DNA from: Flavimaribacter sediminis
GTDB lineage: Bacteria > Pseudomonadota > Alphaproteobacteria > Rhizobiales > Rhizobiaceae
NCBI RefSeq assembly: GCF_019492055.1
Contig: NZ_JAICBX010000001.1
Span: forward strand, 1,178,001 to 1,242,000
Direction of reading: 5' to 3'
Length of the DNA stretch: 64,000 bases
Shown: in pieces, positions 18,244 to 28,231 of the stretch
Position numbering within the stretch: position 1 is the stretch's first letter
Layout: the number at the start of each line of letters is the position of its first letter
The notes under the pieces: model-generated
Databases searched by the model: none
Told to the model about the DNA's origin: nothing
The model's input: only the letters and a program-made list of their open reading frames with translations
Program-made: the position numbers and the translations under genes

Positions 18244-18687
18244 ATGCGCGTTTCATTTCTTTTGGTTCTCGCGGCGCTGTTGTTCGGAAGCGGTTCGGCA
18301 TGGGCCGATTGCGGCGATCCGGCCGGGCCCTGCGACGGCGTCGACGAGCGGCTCGACATGGCGGAGATCGGCTCGCCGGCCGAGGCCCGGGCGTTTCTCA
18401 CAGACCTCAAGCAGGCGGCGAAGGCCGACGACAAGGCGAAGCTCGTCGCCATGGTCCGCTATCCGTTCAGCCTCTACGAGACGGGCAAGCTCGTGAAGAC
18501 CTACGACGACGCGGCGGCGCTGCAGGCGGATTTTTCGAAGGTGTTCACGCCGGCGGTGCTGGCGGCCATCGAAAAGGCGACCTACGGTTCGCTCTTCATC
18601 CGCGACCAGGGCGCGATGATCGGCGACGGCGAGGTCTGGTTCACCGGCGGGCCGGACGGCGTGAAGATCTCCGCCATCAACCCGTAA
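18244..18687 (+). CDS. small exported protein, function unknown
   Basis: The 147-residue protein has a typical Sec signal peptide (VSFLLVLAALLFGSGSAWAD), with cleavage probably after AWA, so it should be periplasmic. The mature region is acidic, with two early cysteines (DCGDPAGPC) and a region SLFIRDQGAMIGDGEVWF near the C-terminus. The latter resembles the ends of small NTF2-like or DUF proteins of the envelope, but I cannot name a family. The ATG at 18244 is chosen because GGAGGAAA precedes it; an upstream in-frame ATG at 18196 lacks this. Confidence 0.65.
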   Translation: MRVSFLLVLAALLFGSGSAWADCGDPAGPCDGVDERLDMAEIGSPAEARAFLTDLKQAAKADDKAKLVAMVRYPFSLYETGKLVKTYDDAAALQADFSKVFTPAVLAAIEKATYGSLFIRDQGAMIGDGEVWFTGGPDGVKISAINP

Positions 18688-18719
18688 AAAAATCTCCGGG
18701 CGCTTGCGCGTCCGGAGAC
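18686..18719 (-). terminator. intrinsic terminator of nrdJ
   Basis: On the minus strand TCTCCGG and CCGGAGA pair around a GC-rich loop and are followed by seven T residues. It ends just after the nrdJ stop and overlaps the stop of the convergent gene. Confidence 0.8.
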
Positions 18720-18745
18720 CTGATTTCAGCCAGAAGTGAGGTCGG

Positions 18746-21700
18746 TCAGCTGCAGCCGCTGGTCGATCCGCAGGTGTCGCACTTCAGGCAGGTGCCATTG
18801 CGCACCATGGTGAAGTTCGAGCACTCGGAGCAGGCGTCGCCGGTGTATCCCTGCATGATCGCCTTGGCGCGGCGGCTCGCCTCGATCTTCTCCTCATGCG
18901 CCTCGATCTTGGCTTCGGCGTTGTCGAACAGCGTGTCGGTGACCGTGACCGATGCCTCGACCTCGATCTCCTCGCTCAGCTCCCGGGCGCGCTCCTCGTA
19001 GTCGCGCTTGAAGGCCTGGGCCTCTTCCGGGTCTATTGCCGGCGCTGAGCGGGCGACAGCCGCGCCGCCGGCGATCGCCGTCACGTTGTGCGAGACGCCG
19101 CCGCCCTGGGGCTTCGCGCCCATCGGCTGGCCGCCCGGAGCGACGAGCTCCAGCTTGTGGCCGCGGGTCCAGCCCTTGGAAACCGGCACAGTCTTGCCTT
19201 CCTGGATGCCCTTGCCAAGGGCCGTGTTGGAGAAGTCCGACGTGTCGACATGCGACAGGTCGTGGCGCTCCAGATAGGAGACCGCAAGCTCGCGGAACAC
19301 GTAGTCGAGGATCGACGTCGCGTTCTTGATCGCGTCGTTGCCCGTCACGATGCCGGCCGGCTCGAACTTGGTGAAGGTGAAGGCCTCCACATATTCCTCC
19401 AGCGGCACGCCGTATTGCAGGCCGAGCGAGATGGCGATGGCGAAGTTGTTCATCATAGCGCGGAAGGCCGCGCCTTCCTTGTGCATGTCGATGAAGATCT
19501 CGCCGAGGCGTCCGTCGTCGAACTCGCCGGTCCTCAGGTACACCTTGTGTCCGCCGACGACGGCCTTCTGGGTGTAGCCCTTGCGGCGGTTCGGCAGCTT
19601 CTCGCGGTCCCGGACCACCTTCTCGATCACCCGCTCGACGATCTTCTCGGTCACCGTCACCGCGCGGGCGGCCGTCGGCGCCTCGATCAGTTCCTCGATG
19701 ACGTCGTCCTCGTCGTCCTCGTCCTCGATCAGCGAGGCGTTGAGGGGTTGCGACAGTTTCGATCCGTCGCGGTAGAGGGCGTTGGCCTTCAGCGCCAGCT
19801 TCCACGACAGCATGTAGGCCGACTTGCAGTCCTCAATGCTCGCGTCGTTCGGCATGTTGATCGTCTTGGAGATCGCGCCGGAAATGAACGGCTGGGCCGC
19901 CGCCATCATCCGGATGTGGCTCTCGGTCGACAAATACCGCTTGCCGATCTTGCCGCAGGGGTTGGCGCAGTCGAACACCGGCAGGTGCTCGTCACGCAGG
20001 CCCGGCGCGCCTTCCAGCGTCATCGATCCGCAGACATGGATGTTGGCCGCCTCGATGTCCTTCTTCGAGAAGCCCAGATGCTCCAGCATATTGAACTCGA
20101 GGTCGTTCAGCTGCTCGTCGCTGACGCCCAGCGCGTCACGGCAGAACTCGGCGCCGAGCGTCCACTGGTTGAACACGAACTTCATGTCGAAGGCCGAGCC
20201 AAGCGCCGCGTTCAGCGCCTCGATCTTTTCGTCGGTGAAGCCCTTGGCCTTCAGCGAGCCGGGGTTGATCGCCGGCGCCTGGTTCAGGTTGCCGTGGCCG
20301 ACCGCGTAGGCCTCGATCTCGGCGATCGCGCTTTCCGAATAGCCGAGCGTGCGAAGCGCCGCCGGCACCGCGCGGTTGATGATCTTGAAGTAGCCGCCGC
20401 CGGCCAGCTTCTTGAACTTGACGAGCGCGAAGTCCGGCTCGATGCCGGTCGTGTCGCAGTCCATCACCAGACCGATCGTCCCGGTCGGCGCAATCACCGT
20501 CGACTGGGCGTTACGATAGCCGTGCTTCTCGCCAAGTTCGACGGCGCGATCCCACGCGGCCTTGGCGTGGTCGACCAGGTCCTGGTCCGGGCAGTCGTCA
20601 TGGACGAGCGCGACGGGCAGGATGGACAGGTCCTCGTAACCGGCCGTCTCGCCATATGCAGCCTGACGGTGGTTGCGCATCACGCGCAGCATGTTGTCGC
20701 GGTTGGGCTCGAAACCGGGGAAGGGGCCGAGCTCGCCCGACATCTCCGCCGAGGTGGCGTAGGCGACGCCGGTCATGATCGCGGTGATTGCGCCACAGAT
20801 CGCGCGGCCGGCGTCGGAGTCGTAAGGGATGCCCGACGTCATCAGCATGCCGCCGATATTGGCGTAGCCGAGCCCGAGCGTGCGGTACTTGTAGGACAGT
20901 TCCGCAATCTGCTTCGACGGGAACTGCGCCATCATCACCGAGATTTCCAGCACCATGGTCCAAAGGCGCACGGCGTGTTCGAACTCGCCAATACGGAACT
21001 TGTTGACCTTGCCTTCCATGAACTGCAGCAGGTTCAGCGACGCGAGGTTGCAGGCCGTGTCGTCCAGGAACATGTATTCCGAGCACGGGTTGGACGCGCG
21101 GATCGGGCCGGCAGCCGGGCAGGTGTGCCAGTCGTTCATGGTCGTGTTGAAGTGCAGGCCCGGATCGGCGGACGCCCAGGCGGCGTGGCCGATGTCGTCC
21201 CACAGCTTGCGCGCCTTGATCGTTTTCATGACCTTGCCGTCGATGCGACCGGTCAGGTCCCAGTCGCCGTCGGTCTCGACAGCGTTCAGGAAGTCGTCGC
21301 GGATCGAGACCGAGTTGTTCGAGTTCTGGCCGGACACCGTCAGATAGGCTTCCGAATCCCAGTCTGTGTTGAAGGTCGGGAACGTGATGTCCTTGTATCC
21401 CTGACGGGCGAACTGGATCACGCGCTTGACGTAGTTCTCCGGAACGAACGCCTTCTTCGCCGCGCGGATTTCGCGCTTCAGCGCCGGGTTCTTCGCCGGG
21501 TCGAAGCAGTCGCCGTCCGGTCCCTCGCAGTTCACGCAGGCCTTGAGGATCGCCTTCAGGTGCTGCGAGACCGTCTTCGAACCGGTGACGAGGGCGGCGA
21601 CCTTCTGCTCTTCCTTGACCTTCCAGTTGATGTAGTCCTCGATATCCGGATGGTCGATGTCGACGACCACCATCTTGGCGGCGCGGCGCGTCGTGCCGCC

Positions 21701-22510
21701 CGACTTGATGGCGCCGGCTGCGCGGTCGCCGATTTTCAGGAAGGACATGAGGCCCGACGACTTGCCGCCGCCGGAGAGCTTTTCGCCTTCGCCGCGAAGA
21801 TGCGAGAAGTTGGAGCCGGTGCCCGATCCGTATTTGAACAGACGCGCCTCGCGCACCCACAGATCCATGATGCCGTTCTCGTTGACGAGATCGTCACCGA
21901 CCGACTGGATGAAGCAGGCGTGCGGCTGCGGATGCTCGTATGAGGATTTCGAGCGGGTCAGCTTGCCGGTGAACGGATCGACATAGAAATGGCCCTGACC
22001 GGGGCCGTCGATGCCGTAGGCCCAGTGCAGGCCGGTGTTGAACCATTGCGGACTGTTGGGCGCGACGCGCTGGGTGGCCAGCATGTAGGCGATTTCATCG
22101 TGAAATGCGCGGGCGTCCTCCTCGCTGTCGAAATAGCCGCCTTTCCAGCCCCAGTATGTCCAGGTGCCGGCCAGCCGCGAGAAGACCTGGCGGGCATCGG
22201 TTTCGGAACCGTAGCGCTCATCCTCGGGCAGTTCTTTCAGCGCCTTCGCGTCGGCCTCCGAGCGCCACAGCCACGAGGGAACGGAATTTTCCTCGACCTT
22301 TTTCAGGCGCGCGGGAACACCGGCCTTGCGGAAATATTTCTGTGCAAGAATGTCGCTCGCGACCTGCGAGAACTGGGCGGGCACGTCGATGTTTTCCAGA
22401 CGGAACACGATGGAGCCGTCGGGATTCCTGATCTCGCTCGTGGCCTTGCGGAATTCGATTTCCGCATAGGGAGAGTGTCCTTCTTTCGTGAATTTTCGCT
22501 CGATGCGCAT
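18746..22510 (-). CDS. nrdJ: vitamin B12-dependent (class II) ribonucleotide reductase
   Basis: NrdJ reduces ribonucleotides to deoxyribonucleotides using adenosylcobalamin to generate the radical, with or without oxygen. The protein has 1254 residues, the usual size of the long alphaproteobacterial form. I see the active-site cysteines in [12 protein letters not shown] and in SNPCSEYMF, glycyl-barrel elements such as [13 protein letters not shown]-type text ([11 protein letters not shown]), and a C-terminal cysteine cluster ([15 protein letters not shown]) for redox recycling and zinc. The ATG at 22510 follows GAGGGAAAG; an in-frame start at 22582 lacks a site. Two NrdR-like boxes lie about 135-180 bp upstream. 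Confidence 0.95.
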   Translation of the reverse strand: MRIERKFTKEGHSPYAEIEFRKATSEIRNPDGSIVFRLENIDVPAQFSQVASDILAQKYFRKAGVPARLKKVEENSVPSWLWRSEADAKALKELPEDERYGSETDARQVFSRLAGTWTYWGWKGGYFDSEEDARAFHDEIAYMLATQRVAPNSPQWFNTGLHWAYGIDGPGQGHFYVDPFTGKLTRSKSSYEHPQPHACFIQSVGDDLVNENGIMDLWVREARLFKYGSGTGSNFSHLRGEGEKLSGGGKSSGLMSFLKIGDRAAGAIKSGGTTRRAAKMVVVDIDHPDIEDYINWKVKEEQKVAALVTGSKTVSQHLKAILKACVNCEGPDGDCFDPAKNPALKREIRAAKKAFVPENYVKRVIQFARQGYKDITFPTFNTDWDSEAYLTVSGQNSNNSVSIRDDFLNAVETDGDWDLTGRIDGKVMKTIKARKLWDDIGHAAWASADPGLHFNTTMNDWHTCPAAGPIRASNPCSEYMFLDDTACNLASLNLLQFMEGKVNKFRIGEFEHAVRLWTMVLEISVMMAQFPSKQIAELSYKYRTLGLGYANIGGMLMTSGIPYDSDAGRAICGAITAIMTGVAYATSAEMSGELGPFPGFEPNRDNMLRVMRNHRQAAYGETAGYEDLSILPVALVHDDCPDQDLVDHAKAAWDRAVELGEKHGYRNAQSTVIAPTGTIGLVMDCDTTGIEPDFALVKFKKLAGGGYFKIINRAVPAALRTLGYSESAIAEIEAYAVGHGNLNQAPAINPGSLKAKGFTDEKIEALNAALGSAFDMKFVFNQWTLGAEFCRDALGVSDEQLNDLEFNMLEHLGFSKKDIEAANIHVCGSMTLEGAPGLRDEHLPVFDCANPCGKIGKRYLSTESHIRMMAAAQPFISGAISKTINMPNDASIEDCKSAYMLSWKLALKANALYRDGSKLSQPLNASLIEDEDDEDDVIEELIEAPTAARAVTVTEKIVERVIEKVVRDREKLPNRRKGYTQKAVVGGHKVYLRTGEFDDGRLGEIFIDMHKEGAAFRAMMNNFAIAISLGLQYGVPLEEYVEAFTFTKFEPAGIVTGNDAIKNATSILDYVFRELAVSYLERHDLSHVDTSDFSNTALGKGIQEGKTVPVSKGWTRGHKLELVAPGGQPMGAKPQGGGVSHNVTAIAGGAAVARSAPAIDPEEAQAFKRDYEERARELSEEIEVEASVTVTDTLFDNAEAKIEAHEEKIEASRRAKAIMQGYTGDACSECSNFTMVRNGTCLKCDTCGSTSGCS

Positions 22511-22644
22511 TCTTTCCCTCGTTTTCTGAAAGTCCTGCCGACGCGCCGTCGCCAACAGGCAATACCCCACATTCGCAACCATTCCGAGAGGGACGGCTGC
22601 GTGTCTCGATTAGCGTTTCGGTGTTGAGTGATTCCTCACCACAA

Positions 22645-22660
22645 GCGCTATATCTTGTGT
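22645..22660 (-). promoter_or_regulatory. candidate NrdR box (proximal)
   Basis: On the nrdJ strand the 16 bases ACACAAGATATAGCGC match the palindromic NrdR consensus acaCwAtATaTwGtgt at 13 positions. NrdR represses ribonucleotide reductase genes. It forms a pair with the box at 22676, with starts 31 bp apart. Confidence 0.6.
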
Positions 22661-22675
22661 CATTCTCGGCCGCAA

Positions 22676-22691
22676 ACACTAAAGATAGTAT
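22676..22691 (-). promoter_or_regulatory. candidate NrdR box (distal)
   Basis: On the nrdJ strand ATACTATCTTTAGTGT also matches the NrdR consensus at 13 of 16 positions. The 31-bp spacing to the proximal box equals about three helical turns, the spacing known for functional NrdR box pairs. Confidence 0.6.
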
Positions 22692-23127
22692 TAACAGCTT
22701 CTTTTTACCAATCACTTTTTTAGCCGGATTTCCGGAAAAAAGCGCGCAAAAACCCCGGTTGCAAAGACTGTATTCCAGTCGCCACAACCTGCAAGAACAC
22801 CGCACAAACAACTGATATAGGCCCGATTGAAGAACGCCCAGGCCGCGCTGTCATCACAACGTCGGCACAGTACAACGCGACTCGTTTTGGACCGTCAAGG
22901 GCTTGTTCAAGACAGATTTATGAACACTAGATATTGTGTGTCATCATTGTGGAAAATGGGGAAAGCGAAGGCCTTGTAATCCCTGCACTTGCCGCTTCGT
23001 CAACCCCGAAAATAGCCCGTTTCGAATTTTTCCCGTTTTCGCCGGGAACCTTTCATGCGCGCCGTGAGTCGGTCGACGTCAAGGTGCTTCGGGCGTTCTT
23101 TTTCGCGAATCAGAACCTGCCTGTAGC
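22692..23127. other. gene-free stretch upstream of nrdJ
   Basis: This AT-rich stretch carries no gene that I can support. I looked for a cobalamin riboswitch upstream of nrdJ and did not find its conserved box. It is also the point where base composition shifts from the high-GC left part to the lower-GC right part. Confidence 0.5.
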
Positions 23128-24042
23128 TCAAGTCGAGGAGATGAATTCGATCATTTTTTCGGCCAGGAACGGACCGGCGTCTTCCTGCAGAAAATGGCCA
23201 GCGTCCCGCGTAATGAAATGATCTTGTCCCGCTGCTCCCGGAACCAGCTTCTTGAAGACGGCCTCTCCGCCTTTCATGATGGGATCCTTGTCTGAGAAGC
23301 ATGTGAGAAAAGGCTTGTCGAATCGCCTCAAACTGGCCCAGGCGTCCTTTTGGGCTGACGCCGCAGGATCGTCCGGCGAAATCGGAACGAGAGAAGGAAA
23401 GACGCGCGCGCCGGACTTGTAACTCTCGTCGGGGTAGGGGGCGTCATAGGCCGCGACTTCCGCGTCGCTCAAACCCTTCACGGTCCCGCGCGCCACCACG
23501 CCGCCAATCCTGAACGTTGGCGAGGACTGGCTGTATTCCCGCCAGTCGAGAAAGGCCTGCCCCGGATGATGGTCACCGGTCGGCAGCGCCGTATTGCCGA
23601 TCATCACCCTGTCGAAGGAGGCAGGCATTTCTGCGACCAGACGCAGGCCGATCAGTCCGCCCCAGTCTTGTCCGAAAAGAGTCATGGCTCCGGGCGCCAC
23701 CGCCGAAAGCCACTGTTTCATCCAGCCGACATGCCCGCCATAACTGTAGGCCGCGCGATCCATCGGTTTATCGGATTTTCCAAAACCGATGAAATCAGGC
23801 GCAAGAACGCGAAGCCCATCTGCGGCGAGTACGGGGATCATTTTCCGATAGAGGTAGGACCATGTCGGCTCTCCATGCAAAAGCAGCACAAGGGGACCAT
23901 CCGACGGTCCCTCGTCCAGGTAGTGCATTCGCAATAATCCGAGCGTTTCGTCGCGAATGTCGAGATAGTTCGGGCGATACGCATAGTCCGGAAGATCCTT
24001 AAATCGCTCTTCGGGTGTTCTCAAAACCTGATTGTTAGCCAC
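23128..24042 (-). CDS. haloalkane dehalogenase (alpha/beta hydrolase, type I-like)
   Basis: The enzyme hydrolyses haloalkanes to alcohol and halide in the cytosol. The 304-residue protein has the oxyanion/halide motif HGEPTWSYLY (His56-Tyr65), the nucleophile Asp126 followed by Trp127 in GQDWGG, a second candidate halide-binding Trp at 167, a candidate catalytic acid in FSDKDP (251-253) and His283 in DAGHF. An Asp nucleophile followed by Trp is the hallmark of the HLD-I group (DhlA/DhmA). The start is GTG with GGGAGG six bases upstream. A perfect inverted repeat at 24108-24128 separates it from a divergent methyltransferase and may regulate both. Confidence 0.85.
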   Translation of the reverse strand: MANNQVLRTPEERFKDLPDYAYRPNYLDIRDETLGLLRMHYLDEGPSDGPLVLLLHGEPTWSYLYRKMIPVLAADGLRVLAPDFIGFGKSDKPMDRAAYSYGGHVGWMKQWLSAVAPGAMTLFGQDWGGLIGLRLVAEMPASFDRVMIGNTALPTGDHHPGQAFLDWREYSQSSPTFRIGGVVARGTVKGLSDAEVAAYDAPYPDESYKSGARVFPSLVPISPDDPAASAQKDAWASLRRFDKPFLTCFSDKDPIMKGGEAVFKKLVPGAAGQDHFITRDAGHFLQEDAGPFLAEKMIEFISST

Positions 24043-24107
24043 AATAGCCTCCCGCCATTAACTGGAGCCAGTCAAACGACTGCAGCTGTCGCTGTCAATC
24101 AACAGAT

Positions 24108-24128
24108 ATTGACAATAATGTTGTCAAT
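24108..24128. promoter_or_regulatory. perfect inverted repeat in a divergent promoter, candidate operator
   Basis: ATTGACAA and TTGTCAAT form a perfect 8-bp inverted repeat around TAATG. It lies 66 bp from the dehalogenase start and 40 bp from the methyltransferase start. The size and symmetry fit a dimeric repressor (TetR or MarR type), but no regulator gene is adjacent. Confidence 0.55.
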
Positions 24129-24167
24129 TAGCATCTGAGAGGCATTGACCGCCACGAGGAGTGCAGG

Positions 24168-24788
24168 ATGACATTGCGTAGCGTTATTGTTGAGCAGTTC
24201 GGCAAGCCCCACGGACCACTGGGAAGAATCGTCGGATACATATTGGCGAACCGGCCATCGGGCGCCGAACGAAGTCGCTGGACCGTCGATCTGCTGGAAT
24301 TGCGGGAGGGGCAGGATATTCTGGAGATCGGCTGCGGGCCTGGGCTTGCTCTCGAGAAATGTCTCGCTGCGGTAGCGGCAGGCCGCGTCGTAGGTATCGA
24401 CCACTCGGAACTGATGATCCGCCAGGCCGGTCGCCGTCTTCACTCCTGTATCGAGTCCGGCCGCCTCAAGCTTCAAATTGGTGGTCTGGAAATTTTATAT
24501 GAGGAAACTGATGCTTACGACCGAATTTTCTCGATAAACGTTATCCAGTTTCTGGGAGATATGGACCGGGTCTTCGCGCTTTTGCTTGATCGGCTGAAGC
24601 CTGGCGGCCTGTGCGCTACGACCCTTCAGCCCCGTAACCAGGAGGCGACACGCGAGACAGCGCTGGAAGCCGCCCGGAACATGACCTGTGCAATGACTAA
24701 AGCCGGTTTTGAGGCTGTCGCAAGTCACGAATTGACGATGGAGCCGACACCCGCGATCTGCATTACCGGGGTGAAGGCGAACCATTAG
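24168..24788 (+). CDS. class I SAM-dependent methyltransferase
   Basis: The 206-residue protein has the Rossmann SAM-binding motif LEIGCGPGLALE at about residues 49-60, the acidic residue after strand 2 in VVGIDHSELM, and a motif YDRIFSINVIQF where motif II is expected. It resembles the ubiquinone/phospholipid methyltransferase-like group, but the substrate is unknown. AGGAG lies before the ATG. It is divergent from the dehalogenase gene, sharing a control region with an inverted repeat. Confidence 0.85.
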   Translation: MTLRSVIVEQFGKPHGPLGRIVGYILANRPSGAERSRWTVDLLELREGQDILEIGCGPGLALEKCLAAVAAGRVVGIDHSELMIRQAGRRLHSCIESGRLKLQIGGLEILYEETDAYDRIFSINVIQFLGDMDRVFALLLDRLKPGGLCATTLQPRNQEATRETALEAARNMTCAMTKAGFEAVASHELTMEPTPAICITGVKANH

Positions 24789-24793
24789 CGCTC

Positions 24794-25291
24794 TCAGCTT
24801 TCCCTTGCTATCGGTTCCTGATAGGTGAAGCCCATATCCCAGGGAAAATAGATCCAGGTGTCCTGGCTGACTTCCGTAATGTACGTATCGACCATCGGAC
24901 GACCGGTCGGCTTGGCGTATACGGTGGCGAAATGCGCCTTGGGGAGCATCTCCCGGACAATGCGCGCCGTCTTGCCGGTATCCGTCAGGTCGTCGACTAT
25001 CAATATCCGCTCGCCTTCGGTTGCCAGCATCTCTTCGTTGATCGGCTTGAGAACCATCATGTCGCCCTGGTTCTTGTAGTCGTGATAAGACGCCACGCAG
25101 ACGGATTCGATTTTACGGATATTGAGTTCCCGCGCTACGATCGCCGCCGGCACCAGGCCGCCACGGGTGATGCAGACGATCCCGTCGAGTTCAAGATTCA
25201 GCCCTGCGATGCGCCAGGCGAGGGCCCGCGCATCGCGATGAAATTGATCCCAGGATACGGGAAAAGATTTATCCGGCAGCGACATGTCCAT
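24794..25291 (-). CDS. gpt: xanthine-guanine phosphoribosyltransferase
   Basis: The salvage enzyme joins PRPP to xanthine or guanine to make XMP or GMP. In 165 residues I see the early loop [18 protein letters not shown] and the PRPP-binding motif [13 protein letters not shown] (residues about 96-108). The C-terminal [10 protein letters not shown] is typical of bacterial Gpt. The length fits. The gene faces the methyltransferase gene with only five bases between the stops. Confidence 0.93.
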   Translation of the reverse strand: MDMSLPDKSFPVSWDQFHRDARALAWRIAGLNLELDGIVCITRGGLVPAAIVARELNIRKIESVCVASYHDYKNQGDMMVLKPINEEMLATEGERILIVDDLTDTGKTARIVREMLPKAHFATVYAKPTGRPMVDTYITEVSQDTWIYFPWDMGFTYQEPIARES

Positions 25292-25412
25292 CCATCCTCA
25301 TGGCCGGTGCTGCGGTTCACAGCGCCGGCGTTAATCGTGAATGGACTGTCTTAGTGCCGATGGAAACAATTGCGCAACCCGTCGCCGGCGGATGGCCACA
25401 GGAACGAGGCTT

Positions 25413-26252
25413 TCAGCGCGACATCAACGTCAGATTCGTCATCGAATCGAGAAGCGTATGGGTTACGCCGCCAAACAGGAACTCCTTGATCCTGGAATGG
25501 CTGTACGCGCCCATCACCAACAGATCCGCCTGGGTGTCCGACATCCGGTTCTCGATGATCGACGCTGCAGGCACGCCGCCAGAGGACTGTGAATTGACCG
25601 TCACGTTGATCCCGTGCCGACTAAGGGTCGCTGCAATCTCCGCGCCTGCCATAGAGGCGCTTTGTTCCAGCGTGTCCTTTGGATCGACGATGAAAATCTC
25701 GACCTTTTCCGCCGCCATAAGAAGCGGCAATGCGTCAAAGACGGCGCGGGTGGATTCTCGTGTGGCGTTCCAGGCGACCAGCACAGATTTGACAGGTTTG
25801 CCTGAATGCCCTGTGTAGGGAACAAACAGGACGGGCCGGCCGCTCTCGAATACGAGCGATTCGAGATCGGCGTAATCGTTTGTGTTGTCCGGGTTGCGCT
25901 GTTGCAGGACAACGATGTCCGCGCAATGCGCGCTGGATACGGCGGAAACCGCTCCATCACCTGTAGGAGACCTAACCGAACGCCATTCGAAGGATACGCC
26001 CTCGGCATTGCAACGATCCCTGAACTTTTTTTCCACGAGAGAGGAACGCTTCTGTATTTCTTCCTCGTCCTGCTGGTAGATCGTGGGATCGGGAATTTCC
26101 ATTGGAGCGGTGTAAGCTACGCGCATCGTCGGCTCGGCATGAATTCCGATTAGATGGGCGTCGTTCTGGCTGCACAGAGAAATTGAGGCGTTCAAAACGG
26201 GTTCGCAATCGCTCTCACTCCGCAACACGGCAACGATAGTCTTGTAGCTCAT
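25413..26252 (-). CDS. universal stress protein (UspA family, tandem-type)
   Basis: The 279-residue protein is a Usp-type stress protein. It opens with MSYKTIVAVLRS and ends with a complete Usp half with the nucleotide-binding signature LVMGAYSHSRIKEFLFGG. The ATG at 26252 follows AGGGAG; an in-frame start further upstream has no such site. Usp proteins bind ATP or other nucleotides and aid survival in stress; the precise role is unknown. A possible EcfG-type promoter lies at 26267-26291, with one mismatch, which would link it to the stress cluster. Confidence 0.85.
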   Translation of the reverse strand: MSYKTIVAVLRSESDCEPVLNASISLCSQNDAHLIGIHAEPTMRVAYTAPMEIPDPTIYQQDEEEIQKRSSLVEKKFRDRCNAEGVSFEWRSVRSPTGDGAVSAVSSAHCADIVVLQQRNPDNTNDYADLESLVFESGRPVLFVPYTGHSGKPVKSVLVAWNATRESTRAVFDALPLLMAAEKVEIFIVDPKDTLEQSASMAGAEIAATLSRHGINVTVNSQSSGGVPAASIIENRMSDTQADLLVMGAYSHSRIKEFLFGGVTHTLLDSMTNLTLMSR

Positions 26253-26266
26253 AGTCGGCTCCCTAA

Positions 26267-26291
26267 AACGTTCGGCGCATCGGTCTGTTTC
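26267..26291 (-). promoter_or_regulatory. possible EcfG promoter of the Usp gene (weak)
   Basis: The minus strand reads GAAAC-N16-CGTT against the pattern GGAAC-N16/17-CGTT. One mismatch in the -35 element makes it weaker than others in this window. Confidence 0.35.
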
Positions 26292-26360
26292 CCAATGGCG
26301 CCGTTTATTCAATATTATTGTAACCCCTTGCGCCTTGACCGGGATCAATACCAGTTAGCG

Positions 26361-27119
26361 TCAACGCGCTGTCTTTTCCGGTTTCGACTGCAATAGATCC
26401 AGCATTTGCCTGACCTGCGCCGCCGCCGCCTCTATAGCGGCGGCGTCGCGGCCCCTGATGACAATTTGCGTGGAAAAAGTCGTTCCGTCAAACTGTGGAT
26501 AGGAACCGATCACCGTTTCGCGGTTCTCGTTCTGTATGGCCGCCAGTGGATCTCCGATCGTGCCCTCGCCGAACGGGCAATTTACTGCAACGGACTGGAT
26601 CTTGGCTCCGGTTTTTAAAGTTGGAAGCAGACTGTCCAGCATTGCCTGAAAGACCGACGGGACGCCTGCCATCACGTGGACATTGCCTATTGTGAATCCA
26701 GGCGCGATGGATACAGGATTGACGATATGCTCAGCGCCTTTCGGCATTCGGGCCATGCGCTTGCGCGATTCGGTGAATTCCATGTCGCGGCTGCGATAGA
26801 CCGCTCTCATCAACTCCAGCGCCTTTTCGTCGTGCTCGCAGGGAACTCCGAGGGCCTTGGAAATTGCATCGGCGGTAATGTCGTCATGGGTCGGGCCGAT
26901 ACCGCCGGAGGTGAAAACGTAGGTGTAGACGCTCCGAAGCTCGTTTACCGCCTTGACTATTGCGCATTCGTCGTCGCCAACGATGCGAACTTCTTCAAGA
27001 TCGATGCCAACGGCCGTCAGCATGTCGGCGAGGTGGCCGATATTCTTGTCTTTTGTGCGCCCCGACAGCAATTCATCGCCGATTGCGACCATTGCAGCTG
27101 TGACTATCGCATTCGACAT
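26361..27119 (-). CDS. CinA-like molybdopterin-binding domain protein
   Basis: The 252-residue protein matches the COG1058 part of CinA: AMVAIGDELLSGRTKDKN at the N-terminus, the Gly-rich FTSGGIGPTHDDIT near residue 70, then AGVPSVFQAML. It lacks the C-terminal nicotinamide-nucleotide amidohydrolase domain of full-length CinA. Homologues are annotated as competence/damage-inducible protein A; pyrophosphatase activity on ADP-ribose or CoA has been reported for the domain. GAGGAG lies before the chosen ATG at 27119; the longer open frame to 27194 has no such support. Confidence 0.85.
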   Translation of the reverse strand: MSNAIVTAAMVAIGDELLSGRTKDKNIGHLADMLTAVGIDLEEVRIVGDDECAIVKAVNELRSVYTYVFTSGGIGPTHDDITADAISKALGVPCEHDEKALELMRAVYRSRDMEFTESRKRMARMPKGAEHIVNPVSIAPGFTIGNVHVMAGVPSVFQAMLDSLLPTLKTGAKIQSVAVNCPFGEGTIGDPLAAIQNENRETVIGSYPQFDGTTFSTQIVIRGRDAAAIEAAAAQVRQMLDLLQSKPEKTAR

Positions 27120-27294
27120 GAAGTCTCCTCGTATTTCTACTGCGAATACGTAACGCGTGGGCCATTGGGCCGCAAGCGCCTGTGGACACTCCAAACCTCT
27201 GGATGTTCGTCAACGCGCAGATTGAATCATATGACTTCGGCAAGCTGCCAAAGGTGGTCGAAAGCGCGAATTCTGGCCGCTCAATGCGGCCAGA

Positions 27295-27567
27295 TCATTT
27301 GTAGGTAACTGCAGCGAGTTTGTGCAGAAGGTGGACCTTCAGAAGGTTTTCAATGCGCTTCTTCACCTGGCCGACAAGCTGCGCGTTTTCCGCACGCACC
27401 ACTAGCGTATCGATTGCTTTGTCGACGGTCTTAAGTCCACCGACGTCGCCTAGCCCTCGGCTTTCTATTTCCCGCCAGAGATCTTCGCCAAGATTCCTGA
27501 TCCGGGTGGTAAGATGGCCGTCCTTGTTCGACGGAAAGAATATGGTTGCTATCTTTTGTCCAGGCAT
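27295..27567 (-). CDS. small basic protein, function unknown
   Basis: I do not recognise this 90-residue protein. It has no signal peptide or membrane span. It has a strand-rich start (KIATIFFPSN) and a Lys/Arg-rich helix near the end (VGQVKKRIENLLKVHLL). A weak EcfG-type site (GGAAC-N16-CGTC on the minus strand at 27659-27683) lies about 90 bp upstream, so it may belong to the stress regulon. No close neighbour gene explains it. Confidence 0.55.
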   Translation of the reverse strand: MPGQKIATIFFPSNKDGHLTTRIRNLGEDLWREIESRGLGDVGGLKTVDKAIDTLVVRAENAQLVGQVKKRIENLLKVHLLHKLAAVTYK

Positions 27568-28145
27568 CGATTTCTACCTTTTGCTCTCCAATCCGTTCGT
27601 GTCCCAAACCATGCACGCTCCCGAGTCAGTACGACCCGTTCTGGATTTAAATATGTCCGACGTCGCACTGTTTCCAGTGTTCCGACACTTATCAAATGAA
27701 TACCGAAATTTGAATTACCGAATATTCTATTCCGTCGCTACACCCGGTCAAGGATGCGGCTCGCCAGGATGAATATTCTTACACCATGCAACAATGTTGC
27801 CGATTCTCTTGAAGTGCAAGAAGTTTTGAAGGAAAATCGTGGACCGGTGACTAATGGCGAAGTCACCGGTCCAAAACGCATTCTCTCAGGGCGACTATGA
27901 GAAATGCGTCAGCTCGTTTGGCTAGGCCAGTGACGAACACGTCTCGCTTATACATTATATTCACGAGACTTATAACTAAAAAATGCAATTTGGAGTGCAG
28001 AAGGGGCAGTTTTTTTAACTCAACTTATTGTCTTTTACGCATTGGTTGCAATTTCTTGAGGGCGCACTCGGAATTCGGGTTGTCGTTGCATTATCAATGC
28101 GAAAACAATTGGGACAACGGGCATCTTGTCCTTTTCGCTGCTGAT
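27568..28145. other. gene-free stretch with a weak EcfG-type site
   Basis: No gene can be supported here. An open frame at 27897-28211 has no plausible start signal or recognisable protein. The stretch includes the weak site GGAAC-N16-CGTC at 27659-27683 (minus). Confidence 0.5.
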
Positions 28146-28170
28146 GGAACTGACCTCATACTCTCGCGTT
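28146..28170 (+). promoter_or_regulatory. EcfG-type promoter of dps
   Basis: GGAAC, 16 bases, then CGTT: an exact match to the alphaproteobacterial general stress response pattern, 62 bp upstream of the dps start. Confidence 0.8.
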
Positions 28171-28231
28171 GTAAGTCAGAGAGCGTGTTCATACACTGCT
28201 CTTCAAGTTAAGCACGGAAGGACTCCAATTT

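Noticed and set aside
19088-21943. 951-codon plus-strand frame across nrdJ
   Set aside because: It is antisense to nrdJ and has the His/Arg/Val-rich composition typical of shadow frames in GC-rich DNA.
22511-23127. Cobalamin riboswitch upstream of nrdJ
   Set aside because: I looked for the conserved B12 box and its surrounding stems on the nrdJ strand and found none; NrdR-like boxes explain the control better.
27897-28211. 104-codon frame upstream of dps
   Set aside because: It spans the dps promoter, has no ribosome-binding site and matches no recognisable fold.
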